A DNA stretch of 64,000 nt from GWB2-37-7 sp942492835. Lineage in GTDB: Bacteria; Bacillota; Clostridia; Lutisporales; Lutisporaceae. Shown here piece after piece: positions 19,149-28,244 of this stretch. A model generated the notes under the pieces. The model was given only the letters and a program-made list of their open reading frames with translations, was not told the origin of the DNA and made no database searches. A program made the translations under genes and the position numbers. The stretch is taken from NCBI GenBank assembly GCA_942492835.1, contig OW818645.1:496001-560000 (forward strand), written 5' to 3'. The stretch's first letter is position 1. Every line of letters begins with the position of its first letter.

Positions 19149-22100
19149 TTAAGAAAATAAAGAATCCAATTCTCTCTGGCTTAAATCCACCATATCAAAA
19201 TCAGAAGGCGTTAATATTACTTCATCATTCTTACAGCAATGTTTCACGATATTCCTAATATGCTTAACATATTTATTCATAAACTCTGTTATACTTTGCT
19301 CTTGAAACTTTCGGCTACTATAGGTTAATGTGATTTTAAGTATGTTATCAATGATTAAAGCATTGATCTCCATAAGGGAGCTAAGGCAATTCTCCTTACT
19401 TATTTCCAGTCCGGTATCCGCTTGTGCAAAACTGAAAAGATTATTATGAAAGATTTCATCGCTAAAATCGCCTAAAAAATTAAATCTGATATACTTCCTT
19501 TTGCTGTCATCTATTTTTTTACAAAGATACTTTAAAACACCAAAGCCCACTCCATTGTAAGGTATTTTTCTGAGCTGCTCTTTGACACTAATAATTTGCA
19601 GCGATAGATCCGCTTCCTCTAAATTGATACAAACTGGATAGATTGATGTAAACCACCCCACTGTCCGATTTAAATCCACATCTTCAAACACCTCTTCACG
19701 CCCATGCCCTTCCAATTCCAAAACAATCTTACTTTCATGTGAAATCTCATTTATCGTTTTTAGTAAAGCCAATATCAATAAATCTTTTGCTTCGGTATTA
19801 TATGAAAATCCTGCTTTTGTAACCAAATTTTTTGTTTCTTCAGCTGAGAGTTCACTTGCCACGGTTTTACTATACTTAATAAAATCTTCTCCCAAATCAT
19901 AATCCTGAGGAAAATCAAATTTAGAATTAACACAAGACTTCCAATATTCTAGCTCGTTGCCAAAGATTGTGCCACCTTGGTCATTAAGTGCCTCTGCCCA
20001 TCTCTTTATGGAATGGCTCTTTCTTGGAAGAGAGATATCTAACTCATTTACTTTTTGATTTAATACAGTATAGAAATCCTCAATAAGGATTCTCCACGAA
20101 ACACCATCAATAATTAAATGATGCGCCGTAAGTAAAAGAAGCGTAACATTCCCATGCAACTTGAATAGACAGCCTTTCAATAAAACATCCTTTTCGATAT
20201 TCAGGCTTCCCTTAAGCTGTTGTCCTAATCTCGAAATTGCCTGTATTTGTTCCTCTTCAGGATACTTGGTTAAATCATATACCTGTATATTGCTATGTGT
20301 ATTTATATTGTTATTGTTATAAAATAACTCTTTTGTTTCTTCTCTATAGTTTATAAGCAGGGATTGATGATGTTTGATCAATTCCTCTATTGCGAATGCT
20401 ATCTCATCTGCATTAAAATTTTGTTTTAGCTCTAATAAGATAGATTGATTATAGTAATGCTTGTCAGGCATATTCTGGTCAAAAAACCATGCCGCAATCG
20501 GGGTATTCGGGAATGTAATGCCCTTTTCATCCTCTATTTCGTCGTCAAAGTTATCTGTTCTAATTTTAGAGGCTGTTTCCCGGATACTTTGATTTGTTAA
20601 AATATCTTTCGCTTTTAATATCAAACCCTTATTTTTTAACCTAGAAGATAGTTGAATTGCCTTAATTGAATCTCCTCCCAAGCGGAAAAAATTATCCTGC
20701 ATACTGATACTACTTACTTGAAGAACATTCTCCAGACTTTCAAGAAATTCTGTTTCAAGATTATTATCCGGTTTATCAAAACCTTCCATGGAAGGTAAAA
20801 TAATTTCGGGTTTTGGGAGTACGGACAAATTCACCTTGCCATTGGTAGTCAGCGGAATACTATCCAGCTTTATAATAAAAGAAGGAAGCATATATTTCGG
20901 CAGGTTTTCGGCCAGATAAGTCCTGAGGTGACTTTCGTGGATACTGTTCTGCACCACAATATAAGCACAAATACAATCATTCGCCAAAGAATCTTTCCGA
21001 TTAATTACGACAGCTTCTTTAATATCTTTATAATTGACCAAACATTTTTCAATTTCGACCAGCTCAATACGATAACCTCTTATCTTTACCTGTTGATCAG
21101 CTCTTCCTATATATTCAATCTCACCGCTGTACAAAATCTTAGCTGTATCTCCCGACTTGTACATTTTACTGCCCAGCCTGAAAGGATTATTTATAAAATG
21201 CTTTTGAGTCAAATCCTCTCTGTGCAGGTATCCTCTTGAAACACCATCCCCGGAAATATACAATTCACCTTCCATATCAACCGGCACCGGAGATAGATTT
21301 TGATCCAACAAATATATTTGTACATTATCTACTGGAATTCCAATCGGGACAGAATTATCCGTATCTTTTTTACTATCAAACTTATGTATCATACAGCCTA
21401 CTACAGTTTCTGTCGGGCCATACTCATTATATATTTCTACATTTCCACCAAAGCTTTCCTCAATACTCTTTGCTATATCTGTTCTTAAATTCTCTCCTCC
21501 TACAATAAAGCGTTTTATGGAAGAACTTCTGTTATCCATATCCTTAATGAGTGCTAAATGAGCAGGTGTACATTTTATAATAGTAGCCTTTTTTTCTCTT
21601 AAAATTCTGAATAAGACATACTCATCCATATCGTCTCTGTAAACTTCAATGGAGGCTCCGCATATCAAAGGTGTAAAAACAGATGTTACTGTAAGATCAA
21701 ATGCGATTGAGGAATAGAGAGGAAATACTTCATTTTCTTCTTTGACATAAACTTTTCTTGACCAACTAATATAGTTTACAAGTCCTCTATGCTCAATCAT
21801 TGTTCCTTTTGGTTTTCCAGTAGAGCCTGATGTATATATGATATAAACCAAATCATTGGGCCGATTGTCTATTTCAAGATCCAGCCCGTCACCACAGTAC
21901 AAACTGTCCTCATTTAGATTAACAATCAGTCCGCCGTAATCCAAAGAAGCTGGTATCGCACAGTTAGCCAACAGTATATGAGCTCCCGAATCCTGCAGGA
22001 TGAATTGAAGCCTTTCAACCGGATTATCCGTATCAATCGGCAAATACGCTCCGCCAGCCTTTATAACCGCAAGTATCCCGATGACAGTTTCTATGGAATG

Positions 22101-23687
22101 AACCGTATATAATGCTGTTACCGTATCAGGCTTTACACCGTTTTTTTTCAGAAACCGGGCTAGTTGATTTGCCTTTCTATTTAACTCATAATAGGTAAGT
22201 TCTTCTGATTTACACCGTATTGCTATTTTATTCGGAGTCTTTTTTACCTGTTCTTCAAAAAGCCTGTATATGGTTTTATTTTTTGGATAAACCACATCCA
22301 CACTGCTGAATTTATTTGTTAAATCATACTGCTCACTTTGTGAAATCAAGGAAATTTTACCGATAGTTTTATCCGGCTCATTGATTAGCTGCAACAATAT
22401 ACAACTCATATATTTATAAATATCCTCTATATCCCGGTTACTGAAATAAGATATTCTGTAGTCAAAACTGATGCTTAGATTTCCTGTTTCACTCCAATCC
22501 TTAACAATCATTTGAAGTTTGTAAAGCTGACTTCCGTTATAGCATTCATATTTTTCTATCGGTATACCGTTAATCCGGCCGTCCATTTTCGTATTATAAT
22601 AATTAACATAAAAATCCATAAGGGTCTGGTATCCCCTTTTATTTAATTCCAAATCCCCGCTTAAGAGATCATAAGGGTATTTTTGGTTAAAGAAACATTT
22701 CATAAGACAATGACCAATATTCTTTACCGTTTGTAATATAGATTCTTCGTCATTGAGTTTAACCCGAAACGGCATGGTACTTGTCAACATGCCAAATATA
22801 TTCTTTTCTTTTTTTCCTGATCTGTTGAATACCGGAGTACCAATAACAACATCCGGTTGACTATAATATTTATTCAGGAAGATTGCGAAGACCGATACAA
22901 ATATTGTATTTATCGAGGCATGTTGCAGTAAGGAAAAATTCTTTATAGCTTTTGTTAACTCTGCCGACAACTCGAAATTTTTTCGACAACCGATAAAGAT
23001 ATTCTGCTCCTTGGACAGATTATAAGATTTTGTGTTGAAACCTTCGGGTATATCTCTAAACATTTCATTCCAAAATGCCCTGTTCTTCTCAAACTTATCT
23101 GTATTTAAATAGTTATGTTCCAGTTTGATATAATCAAAATAAGAATACCTGACCTGCTCTGGCTGTTCTTTATTTAAAAGCTTCAAGTAATTATTGGTAA
23201 TCTGGTCCATTAAAATATTAACAGACCAGCCATCAGCAATAATATGATGTAGCTTCACCAGGTAACCGCCTTTATTATCCGAAAGCTTAAAAAATACAAA
23301 ATAGTAAAGAGGCTGATTATATAATTCAAATGCCTGTCGTATTTCTTTGTCTGCCCACTTTATCAGCTCTTCCTGCGGCTCATTCTTCTGTCTAAATTCA
23401 ACGAATTGGAACTTTACAGCTTCGTATGCACCAACATACTGGTATGCTTCCCCATCTTTTTCAATAATTCTCAATCGAATGACTTCGTTCTGCTCTATAA
23501 ATAAATTAATAGCAGCTTCAAGTATGTCATAATCAACGTCTCCCGTAATGATAACCGGTCCGCCAATATTATTTATTGCCAATCCTGTATTTATTTTTTC
23601 CGTGTACCAAACTCTTTTCTGAGGATGGGTAAGAGGGTATAGCACCTCATTTTCTGAACTATATTCACTCTCCATAGATGAGATCAT
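19149..23687 (-). CDS. NRPS initiation module C-A(Asn)-PCP-E
   Basis: This 1512-residue protein starts the hybrid line. The N-terminal C domain has HHIIADG. Since no module precedes it, it probably acylates the first amino acid (starter C). The A-domain pocket reads D-L-T-K-I-G-E-V-G, the published Asn code DLTKLGEVG with one Leu-to-Ile change. The PCP has LGGDS. The last domain has HHLIIDG and a GWFTS.YPV stretch typical of epimerization domains. The expected product is an N-acyl-D-Asn thioester, the same start as colibactin, zwittermicin and xenocoumacin prodrugs. The tail is short and acidic (DMVDLSQRELDSLF), as in communication motifs. The ATG has AAAGGA close upstream; a second ATG four codons on is possible. 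Confidence 0.9.
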   Translation of the reverse strand: MISSMESEYSSENEVLYPLTHPQKRVWYTEKINTGLAINNIGGPVIITGDVDYDILEAAINLFIEQNEVIRLRIIEKDGEAYQYVGAYEAVKFQFVEFRQKNEPQEELIKWADKEIRQAFELYNQPLYYFVFFKLSDNKGGYLVKLHHIIADGWSVNILMDQITNNYLKLLNKEQPEQVRYSYFDYIKLEHNYLNTDKFEKNRAFWNEMFRDIPEGFNTKSYNLSKEQNIFIGCRKNFELSAELTKAIKNFSLLQHASINTIFVSVFAIFLNKYYSQPDVVIGTPVFNRSGKKEKNIFGMLTSTMPFRVKLNDEESILQTVKNIGHCLMKCFFNQKYPYDLLSGDLELNKRGYQTLMDFYVNYYNTKMDGRINGIPIEKYECYNGSQLYKLQMIVKDWSETGNLSISFDYRISYFSNRDIEDIYKYMSCILLQLINEPDKTIGKISLISQSEQYDLTNKFSSVDVVYPKNKTIYRLFEEQVKKTPNKIAIRCKSEELTYYELNRKANQLARFLKKNGVKPDTVTALYTVHSIETVIGILAVIKAGGAYLPIDTDNPVERLQFILQDSGAHILLANCAIPASLDYGGLIVNLNEDSLYCGDGLDLEIDNRPNDLVYIIYTSGSTGKPKGTMIEHRGLVNYISWSRKVYVKEENEVFPLYSSIAFDLTVTSVFTPLICGASIEVYRDDMDEYVLFRILREKKATIIKCTPAHLALIKDMDNRSSSIKRFIVGGENLRTDIAKSIEESFGGNVEIYNEYGPTETVVGCMIHKFDSKKDTDNSVPIGIPVDNVQIYLLDQNLSPVPVDMEGELYISGDGVSRGYLHREDLTQKHFINNPFRLGSKMYKSGDTAKILYSGEIEYIGRADQQVKIRGYRIELVEIEKCLVNYKDIKEAVVINRKDSLANDCICAYIVVQNSIHESHLRTYLAENLPKYMLPSFIIKLDSIPLTTNGKVNLSVLPKPEIILPSMEGFDKPDNNLETEFLESLENVLQVSSISMQDNFFRLGGDSIKAIQLSSRLKNKGLILKAKDILTNQSIRETASKIRTDNFDDEIEDEKGITFPNTPIAAWFFDQNMPDKHYYNQSILLELKQNFNADEIAFAIEELIKHHQSLLINYREETKELFYNNNNINTHSNIQVYDLTKYPEEEQIQAISRLGQQLKGSLNIEKDVLLKGCLFKLHGNVTLLLLTAHHLIIDGVSWRILIEDFYTVLNQKVNELDISLPRKSHSIKRWAEALNDQGGTIFGNELEYWKSCVNSKFDFPQDYDLGEDFIKYSKTVASELSAEETKNLVTKAGFSYNTEAKDLLILALLKTINEISHESKIVLELEGHGREEVFEDVDLNRTVGWFTSIYPVCINLEEADLSLQIISVKEQLRKIPYNGVGFGVLKYLCKKIDDSKRKYIRFNFLGDFSDEIFHNNLFSFAQADTGLEISKENCLSSLMEINALIIDNILKITLTYSSRKFQEQSITEFMNKYVKHIRNIVKHCCKNDEVILTPSDFDMVDLSQRELDSLFS

Positions 23688-23696
23688 TCCTTTCTA

Positions 23697-23727
23697 CGAA
23701 AAGTGTCAACAAAAGCGGCACTTTTCG
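23697..23727. repeat. Inverted repeat upstream of the Asn NRPS gene
   Basis: CGAAAAGTG at 23697-23705 pairs with CACTTTTCG at 23719-23727 around a 13-base loop. On the minus strand it ends 10 bases before the NRPS start, and TTGACA lies within it. It could be a transposon end, a protein binding site or a leader hairpin. The sequence alone does not decide. Confidence 0.45.
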
Positions 23728-23983
23728 TTTATTTGTGTTAAGCCGAGTTCTAAAGTACGGATATACTAAAGAACCCTAAGATGTGAGTGACGGGACAAAA
23801 TAGAGACGCCCCTGCAAGTTTATATGGTGTTGGCTACCTGTAAAGGCATCAATACCGCCATTTAACTGCCCACGAGCGGTGAAAACAACGGTTTTTATTT
23901 ATTTGATCATGTGAGTTATGCTCCTTACTTATAATATTGGGAAGTTGGCGAATAGGTCTAATGTTCCTGGTTTTACCGTTATT
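23728..23983. other. Intergenic segment without an identified gene
   Basis: This stretch separates the carrier protein gene from the Asn NRPS gene. It is less AT-rich than the surrounding spacers. A minus-strand frame of about 40 codons ends with TAG at 23776-23778 and contains ARGQLNGGIDAFTGSQ. This could be the end of a decayed gene, perhaps mobile, but I do not recognise the family. No tRNA, riboswitch or clear terminator was seen. Confidence 0.3.
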
Positions 23984-24235
23984 CTATCCCTTATTAGCTA
24001 TTCTGTTTTCTACATAAAGAACGATGTCGGCCAATGTTTCAAATCTCTGTTTTTTCAAATCTTTTTGATCAAATTCAATATCAAATTCAGTTTCAATTTG
24101 AACAATAATTTTAATAAAACTGATAGAATTAATACCTAATTTCTCTAAGCTTATATCAGCATCCAAGCCCCATTCTTCATACCTAACATATTTTCTTATA
24201 ATATTTTTAAGTTTTTCCGATATTTCCTTTTTCAT
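23984..24235 (-). CDS. Discrete acyl/peptidyl carrier protein
   Basis: This 83-residue carrier protein has LGINSISF, with Ser37 as the predicted phosphopantetheine site, followed by the acidic helix II and III pattern usual in PCPs. It closely resembles the carrier at 33955-34224 (shared LGINS.IFIKII and IETEF.IEF) and less so the one at 30818-31072. This suggests a duplicated pair. It lies between an Ntn hydrolase gene and the NRPS initiation gene. It probably tethers an acyl or amino acid intermediate made by stand-alone enzymes. Which cluster it serves is unclear. Confidence 0.85.
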   Translation of the reverse strand: MKKEISEKLKNIIRKYVRYEEWGLDADISLEKLGINSISFIKIIVQIETEFDIEFDQKDLKKQRFETLADIVLYVENRIANKG

Positions 24236-24306
24236 ATAATCTATTCACCACCATTTCAATTCAAATAATTTATATCATCCATTAGAAATATTATTTCCCT
24301 GTCCTT

Positions 24307-25302
24307 TTACAGAATAAAATGCTTGACCTCATCATAATTTTCTCCCAGGCAAATAGTTAACTCTCTCTCTTCTAAATCATAAACCCCTGACCATACAGTT
24401 TTATCTTTCACTTCACGCAAAATTTCCATAGCTTCTTCCCAGTCGATATCTCCCTTTTTTCTTTTTAGGATTTTATTTGCCGTATAGTACCTGTCAATGC
24501 CTACCCCTTCATTATATTTGCAATCAAGAAGAAAATTAGAAGCCACATTCCATAAGAAATTCTGTTCTATCACTTTCAGCTTTCCTTCCAAAAATTCAAT
24601 CACAACAGACCGGCCTGAAGCATCGGCAATATAATAATGAAGAGGAATATTTCTCATAAATACGATATTATATCTCTCAAAAAGCTCAATAGCCTCATCG
24701 ACGGAGGAAGCATTATCCAGAATTAACCTCAATGCAGTTATGGAATTTATTGTAACTCTATTAGGATCAATAGAACATTCTGCATGTGGTACCCTCAAAA
24801 TGCCTATTGCAACGCCACACTCATTCATACCATCAAAAGGCAGATACGGCGCTTTTAATAACTTCTTTAAATTCGTGGGCAGAAACATTCTGAACCCGGT
24901 ATTACAACCAAGATAGTATAAATCAACCATGGATATGGATTTATAATACCCTGTTTGGATATTATGTAACAATAAGACCGGGTGCGTTTCCCAATCAAAA
25001 TTCCTTCCGAAAAAGACCTTGCCAGCATTATTTCTCGTACTAAAGCATGTACATGCAAACATATCATCAGAAGCATAGCTAGTCCCATGAAATATTCTGC
25101 TTTTCTTTATATTTAAAAACTTATAAAAAGCTTCATCAGAGGAAGCACCTCTGCTTAGAAAAGTATCAAAATGATATTTCGCATAATTATGCATTTCATA
25201 AAGAGGAAACTCATCGACTTTTCGAATGGACTTTATTGTTTTAATAACGTTTCCAATCTCACTAATTATTTCTAATACCCCTCCCCCAATCCGTACTAAC
25301 AT
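24307..25302 (-). CDS. C45/choloylglycine-hydrolase-type Ntn amidohydrolase, N terminus uncertain
   Basis: The protein resembles linear amide C-N hydrolases (choloylglycine hydrolase, penicillin V acylase, NAAA, isopenicillin N acyltransferase). The hallmark is an internal ACTCFS followed by FGRNFDW. The first Cys, about 84 residues after the ATG at 25302, aligns with the autocatalytic nucleophile. NECGVAIG and DNASSVDEAIELFERY further on are typical of the family. Such enzymes cleave or form amide bonds of acylated amino compounds, so trimming or transfer of an acyl chain from the NRPS product is plausible. The frame stays open back to a GTG at 25332, where a transposase remnant abuts it. 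Neither start has a good ribosome site, so the true 5' end may have been lost. There is no signal peptide. Confidence 0.72.
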   Translation of the reverse strand: MLVRIGGGVLEIISEIGNVIKTIKSIRKVDEFPLYEMHNYAKYHFDTFLSRGASSDEAFYKFLNIKKSRIFHGTSYASDDMFACTCFSTRNNAGKVFFGRNFDWETHPVLLLHNIQTGYYKSISMVDLYYLGCNTGFRMFLPTNLKKLLKAPYLPFDGMNECGVAIGILRVPHAECSIDPNRVTINSITALRLILDNASSVDEAIELFERYNIVFMRNIPLHYYIADASGRSVVIEFLEGKLKVIEQNFLWNVASNFLLDCKYNEGVGIDRYYTANKILKRKKGDIDWEEAMEILREVKDKTVWSGVYDLEERELTICLGENYDEVKHFIL

Positions 25303-25334
25303 TGAATGCGAGTTTCTAATAATGAAAACCACCC

Positions 25335-25491
25335 CACTTTAGAGCGCTCGAAGATTTACAATTATGCCTTTATGCGCGCCTATGTTTATTTGAATGCCGC
25401 CTCGAAACTTCTGACTGTTATGCTTGCTTTTGCGTTAAGGCATCCTAAATACATGCGTAACCTTAATAAGTTACTCAAAAATGCCGCTTGA
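25335..25491 (+). pseudogene. 3' remnant of a transposase
   Basis: A plus-strand frame of about 50 codons contains FMRAYVYLNAASKLL and LRHPKYM before its stop at 25489-25491. This resembles the C-terminal end of DDE transposases of the IS1182 type. The rest of the gene and the terminal repeats are missing. It abuts the 5' end of the Ntn hydrolase gene, so an insertion and deletion probably shaped that junction. The family assignment is tentative. Confidence 0.5.
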
Positions 25492-25752
25492 TTATTCCGT
25501 TCGACTTGTGTCTGGATTTTGCTTATTTGCCTATTTTTCAGCTCTTGCTGTTCATAGAAATCCATTCCTTTTTTCCTATCAGATGTTTCATCTTAAACGT
25601 CTTCTTGTTGTATTCTTTTTTGATTACCTCTATCGAGCAAATGTGGATAATTTTCAATTTGCACTTTTTCTTCATTGAATCAGTATATACCTAAATGACT
25701 TTTTGCTTATTTATCTCTAATATTCCATTGTATGCTTTACCTTTACAGCCTT

Positions 25753-25862
25753 CTATTTAGAGAAAAATTCAAATGTTTTCTGAAGACCATCCTCTAATTT
25801 TACGATTGATTCTCAGTTAAGAATTTCTCTTGCTACATATATATCCAGCTTCCCCTACTTGA
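25753..25862 (-). pseudogene. Remnant of an NAD-dependent sugar epimerase; surrounding 25492-26011 otherwise without genes
   Basis: On the minus strand, KLDIYVAREILN, then a stop, then ESIVKLEDGLQKTFEFF and a final TAG at 25753-25755 match the C-terminal pattern of nucleotide-sugar epimerases/dehydratases (AREILGWEPKVSLEEGLKKT...). An in-frame stop replaces the usual Trp and the upstream part is gone. The rest of 25492-26011 is AT-rich and I see no gene in it. A glycosylation gene may once have been here. Confidence 0.4.
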
Positions 25863-26011
25863 GATAATTTACAATTCTACTTATCTTTAAAATATTAAGT
25901 TGCTTTGCCTTCAGGATAGATGAAAACTTTGCAAGCATTTTGCTGGATTCCACTTTATCGGTTTCCGATATCAGCGATTTGTATCATATACAGTACCTCT
26001 CAAATTTTTGA

Positions 26012-27151
26012 TTATTCAATAAAATGTTTACCCGCAACTATCGACTTAACATATTCCAAATACATCTTTGCCGTTATACTTTTCTTGTTCATCCCGATTG
26101 GCTCTTTATAAAATTCACCTAAATTCGGAACCTTCCATTCCATAAAACTATTTACGATATCCACTATGAAATTAATGCTTCTATCACAATTAGTTAAAAC
26201 AGCAATTCCATCTCCGCTTTTTGGTAGTAATAGAAACTTTGAACAGAAACCACAGTTCTTTCCATTATGCATAATTAATCTAATATTGTTAGGTAGATTT
26301 AAAGTAAAATAACCCAACCCATAAGGAATTTGACGAGACACCTTTGTATGCATAGTCATTATAGTATCACTCTTTAATAATTGATAATCCAACTGATTTT
26401 CAGTTATATGATATGTATTCTTTTGAACAAAGCCAACAAGATCTGCAATCGTTGTATACAAACCAGCTGCTGCACTTTCAATAAATATTTTACTTTTAAC
26501 TTTCTCGGTTAATAACCCATAACATTTAGACATTATTTTATCTTTAATTAAGTTAGAATCAAAAGTACTATCATGCATTCCTAGTGGGGCCAAAACTGCG
26601 TTTTGCATAAACACCTCGAATGGTAGTTTTGTAACACTTTCAATTACCATTTGAAGTATGGTATAGCCCCCACCTGAATATTGATATGTTGTTCCTGGTT
26701 TGTATTTAATTAGTAGATTATCAGTTAATTCACCCTTACATTTTGCTTCATCAAGATTGTTATACCCAATATAGTTGCTAATGGATATACCAGCTGTATG
26801 GCTTAATAATCGTTTTATGGTAACTTCATTACTGTTAAAATTCGAATCCGGCAGTTTCCAACCCTGTAATATTGTATTAACTGGCTGATCTAACTCAAAC
26901 TTACCATCTTCCACCAATTTCATAATTCCCCAAGCAGTAATTGTCTTCGAAATAGAGCCTGCTTGAAAAAGTGTATTTGGTTCAACCAATTTCTTTTGAT
27001 GCTTGTCAGCATAACCAAATACCCTCGTACAAAGAATCTGATTGTTTTCTATAACTCCTATAGCACCACCAATAACATTGCGCCTTTTAATGTGCTTTTG
27101 TATTATCTCATCAACCTGCCATAGAAACTTTGATTCGCCCCCATTGTTCAT
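26012..27151 (-). CDS. Beta-lactamase-fold serine hydrolase (class C / esterase / D-peptidase type)
   Basis: This 379-residue protein has the serine beta-lactamase-related fold. The SxxK motif is Ser66-Ile-Ser-Lys69, the Tyr motif is Y158SG, and an HNGK at 295-298 takes the place of KTG. HTAGIS near 118 and PGTTYQYSGGGY fit the beta-lactamase/D-aminopeptidase/esterase family. No signal peptide or membrane helix is visible, so it should be cytosolic. In NRPS clusters, relatives hydrolyse D-amino-acid amides or esters. ClbP and ZmaM, which remove acyl-D-Asn, share the fold but are membrane-anchored, so this is not a direct ClbP counterpart. The ATG at 27151 has GAGAGG 11 bases upstream. The flanks are degenerate sequence, so its partners are not fixed by operon structure. 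Confidence 0.8.
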   Translation of the reverse strand: MNNGGESKFLWQVDEIIQKHIKRRNVIGGAIGVIENNQILCTRVFGYADKHQKKLVEPNTLFQAGSISKTITAWGIMKLVEDGKFELDQPVNTILQGWKLPDSNFNSNEVTIKRLLSHTAGISISNYIGYNNLDEAKCKGELTDNLLIKYKPGTTYQYSGGGYTILQMVIESVTKLPFEVFMQNAVLAPLGMHDSTFDSNLIKDKIMSKCYGLLTEKVKSKIFIESAAAGLYTTIADLVGFVQKNTYHITENQLDYQLLKSDTIMTMHTKVSRQIPYGLGYFTLNLPNNIRLIMHNGKNCGFCSKFLLLPKSGDGIAVLTNCDRSINFIVDIVNSFMEWKVPNLGEFYKEPIGMNKKSITAKMYLEYVKSIVAGKHFIE

Positions 27152-27302
27152 GAAGAATTATTCCTCTCAAAATACTTTTTTTATAGTTTAAACTTATATA
27201 GTATCTAAGTAGTAATTTTTTATAGGTAATGAATATTTTCTCCTTATTTCTCTTAGCATTTTCAAATATGAAAAATTCATATCATTTCTATAAATATCAA
27301 TC

Positions 27303-28207
27303 TTAGAAAACTGATTCATAACTGAGTTTTGAAGATGACTTATTATTATATAACTTTAAATCATTATCATCAGTTGATTCGATTCCAGCATAAACTCGCC
27401 TAAGTCCTAACTCTACCATTTTTTTAACATAAATAATAGACTCTTTGGTTATCGATTCTGCTCTCATATTTATTCCAAATAAAATATTTATCTTTCTGTC
27501 AATTAATATTTTGCATAAATCAGATAATCGTTCATTTTTGTTTCCTCCATCTTCAAAAGAACTATCAATAAAATCGACATAATTAGCGCCATATTTATTA
27601 ATTAATGTTATAACCTCATCAGCAACAGCTTCCATTGATCGAATAATCATTTTTTTCAATACTGTAAAAACAACAGTTTGCTTTACAACCTCGAGTTGTC
27701 TGTATTATATATCCTTTTATGTAATCATTATTTACTAATGGATTATAAACATTACGTTTAAATATATTGTTATCAGAAATATTATTATATTCTCTTGCAC
27801 TATATACTTTTTTATAGTGTTTTTATTGTAAGCTGATGCAATATATTCTCTAACTATTTGAACAATAACATTTTCACCATCGCCAATGATAATTGAGTCA
27901 GCATGTGGAACTAATTCGAATATTTTTCTTTTCTATTAGTACATTCAATATTACCTAATACAATTAGTATTTGTGGATATTTTTCTTTTGTTACTTTTGT
28001 AAACTGTTATACCAAATTTATATTATGCTGCCAAACTGGAATAAACAGTATCTTTGTATCGTCTAAAACAGTTTTTGTAGCATAATCAACTTTGGTATTC
28101 TCAAAATAATCCACTGTAATCTCTAATTCACTAAAACCTTATAAGGCAGAGACTAAATAATCTATTCCTGTCCCTATATTTTCAAAAATAACTAATTTTA
28201 CTTTCAT
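27303..28207 (-). pseudogene. Broken B12-binding-domain radical SAM gene
   Basis: A strong site (AGGGAGGT) precedes ATG at 28205-28207. The reading shows a B12-binding-type N-terminal region with in-frame TAA codons at about 28139 and 28007, then VPHADSIIIGDGE, typical before the radical SAM domain. A frameshift lies near 27830. It is followed by TTRGCKANCCFYS, where CxxxCxxC should be and the third Cys is Tyr, then radical SAM barrel sequence with MRAESI and GLRRVYAGIES. The product stops at 27303, well short of the usual length. Intact relatives modify carbon or phosphorus centres, often by methylation. The multiple lesions, the missing cluster Cys and the truncation show it is dead. Confidence 0.75.
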
Positions 28208-28244
28208 TTTCTACCTCCCTATTAAGTATGTCATAAAGACCCAC

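Noticed and set aside
23728..23983. Group II intron or structured RNA
   Set aside because: I looked for the domain V hairpin and a typical intron start and did not find them; a short coding-like frame is equally possible.
26012..27151. Calling the serine hydrolase a ClbP-type prodrug peptidase
   Set aside because: No signal peptide or C-terminal membrane helices are visible, and the fold is shared by many esterases and D-peptidases. Kept only as a hypothesis.
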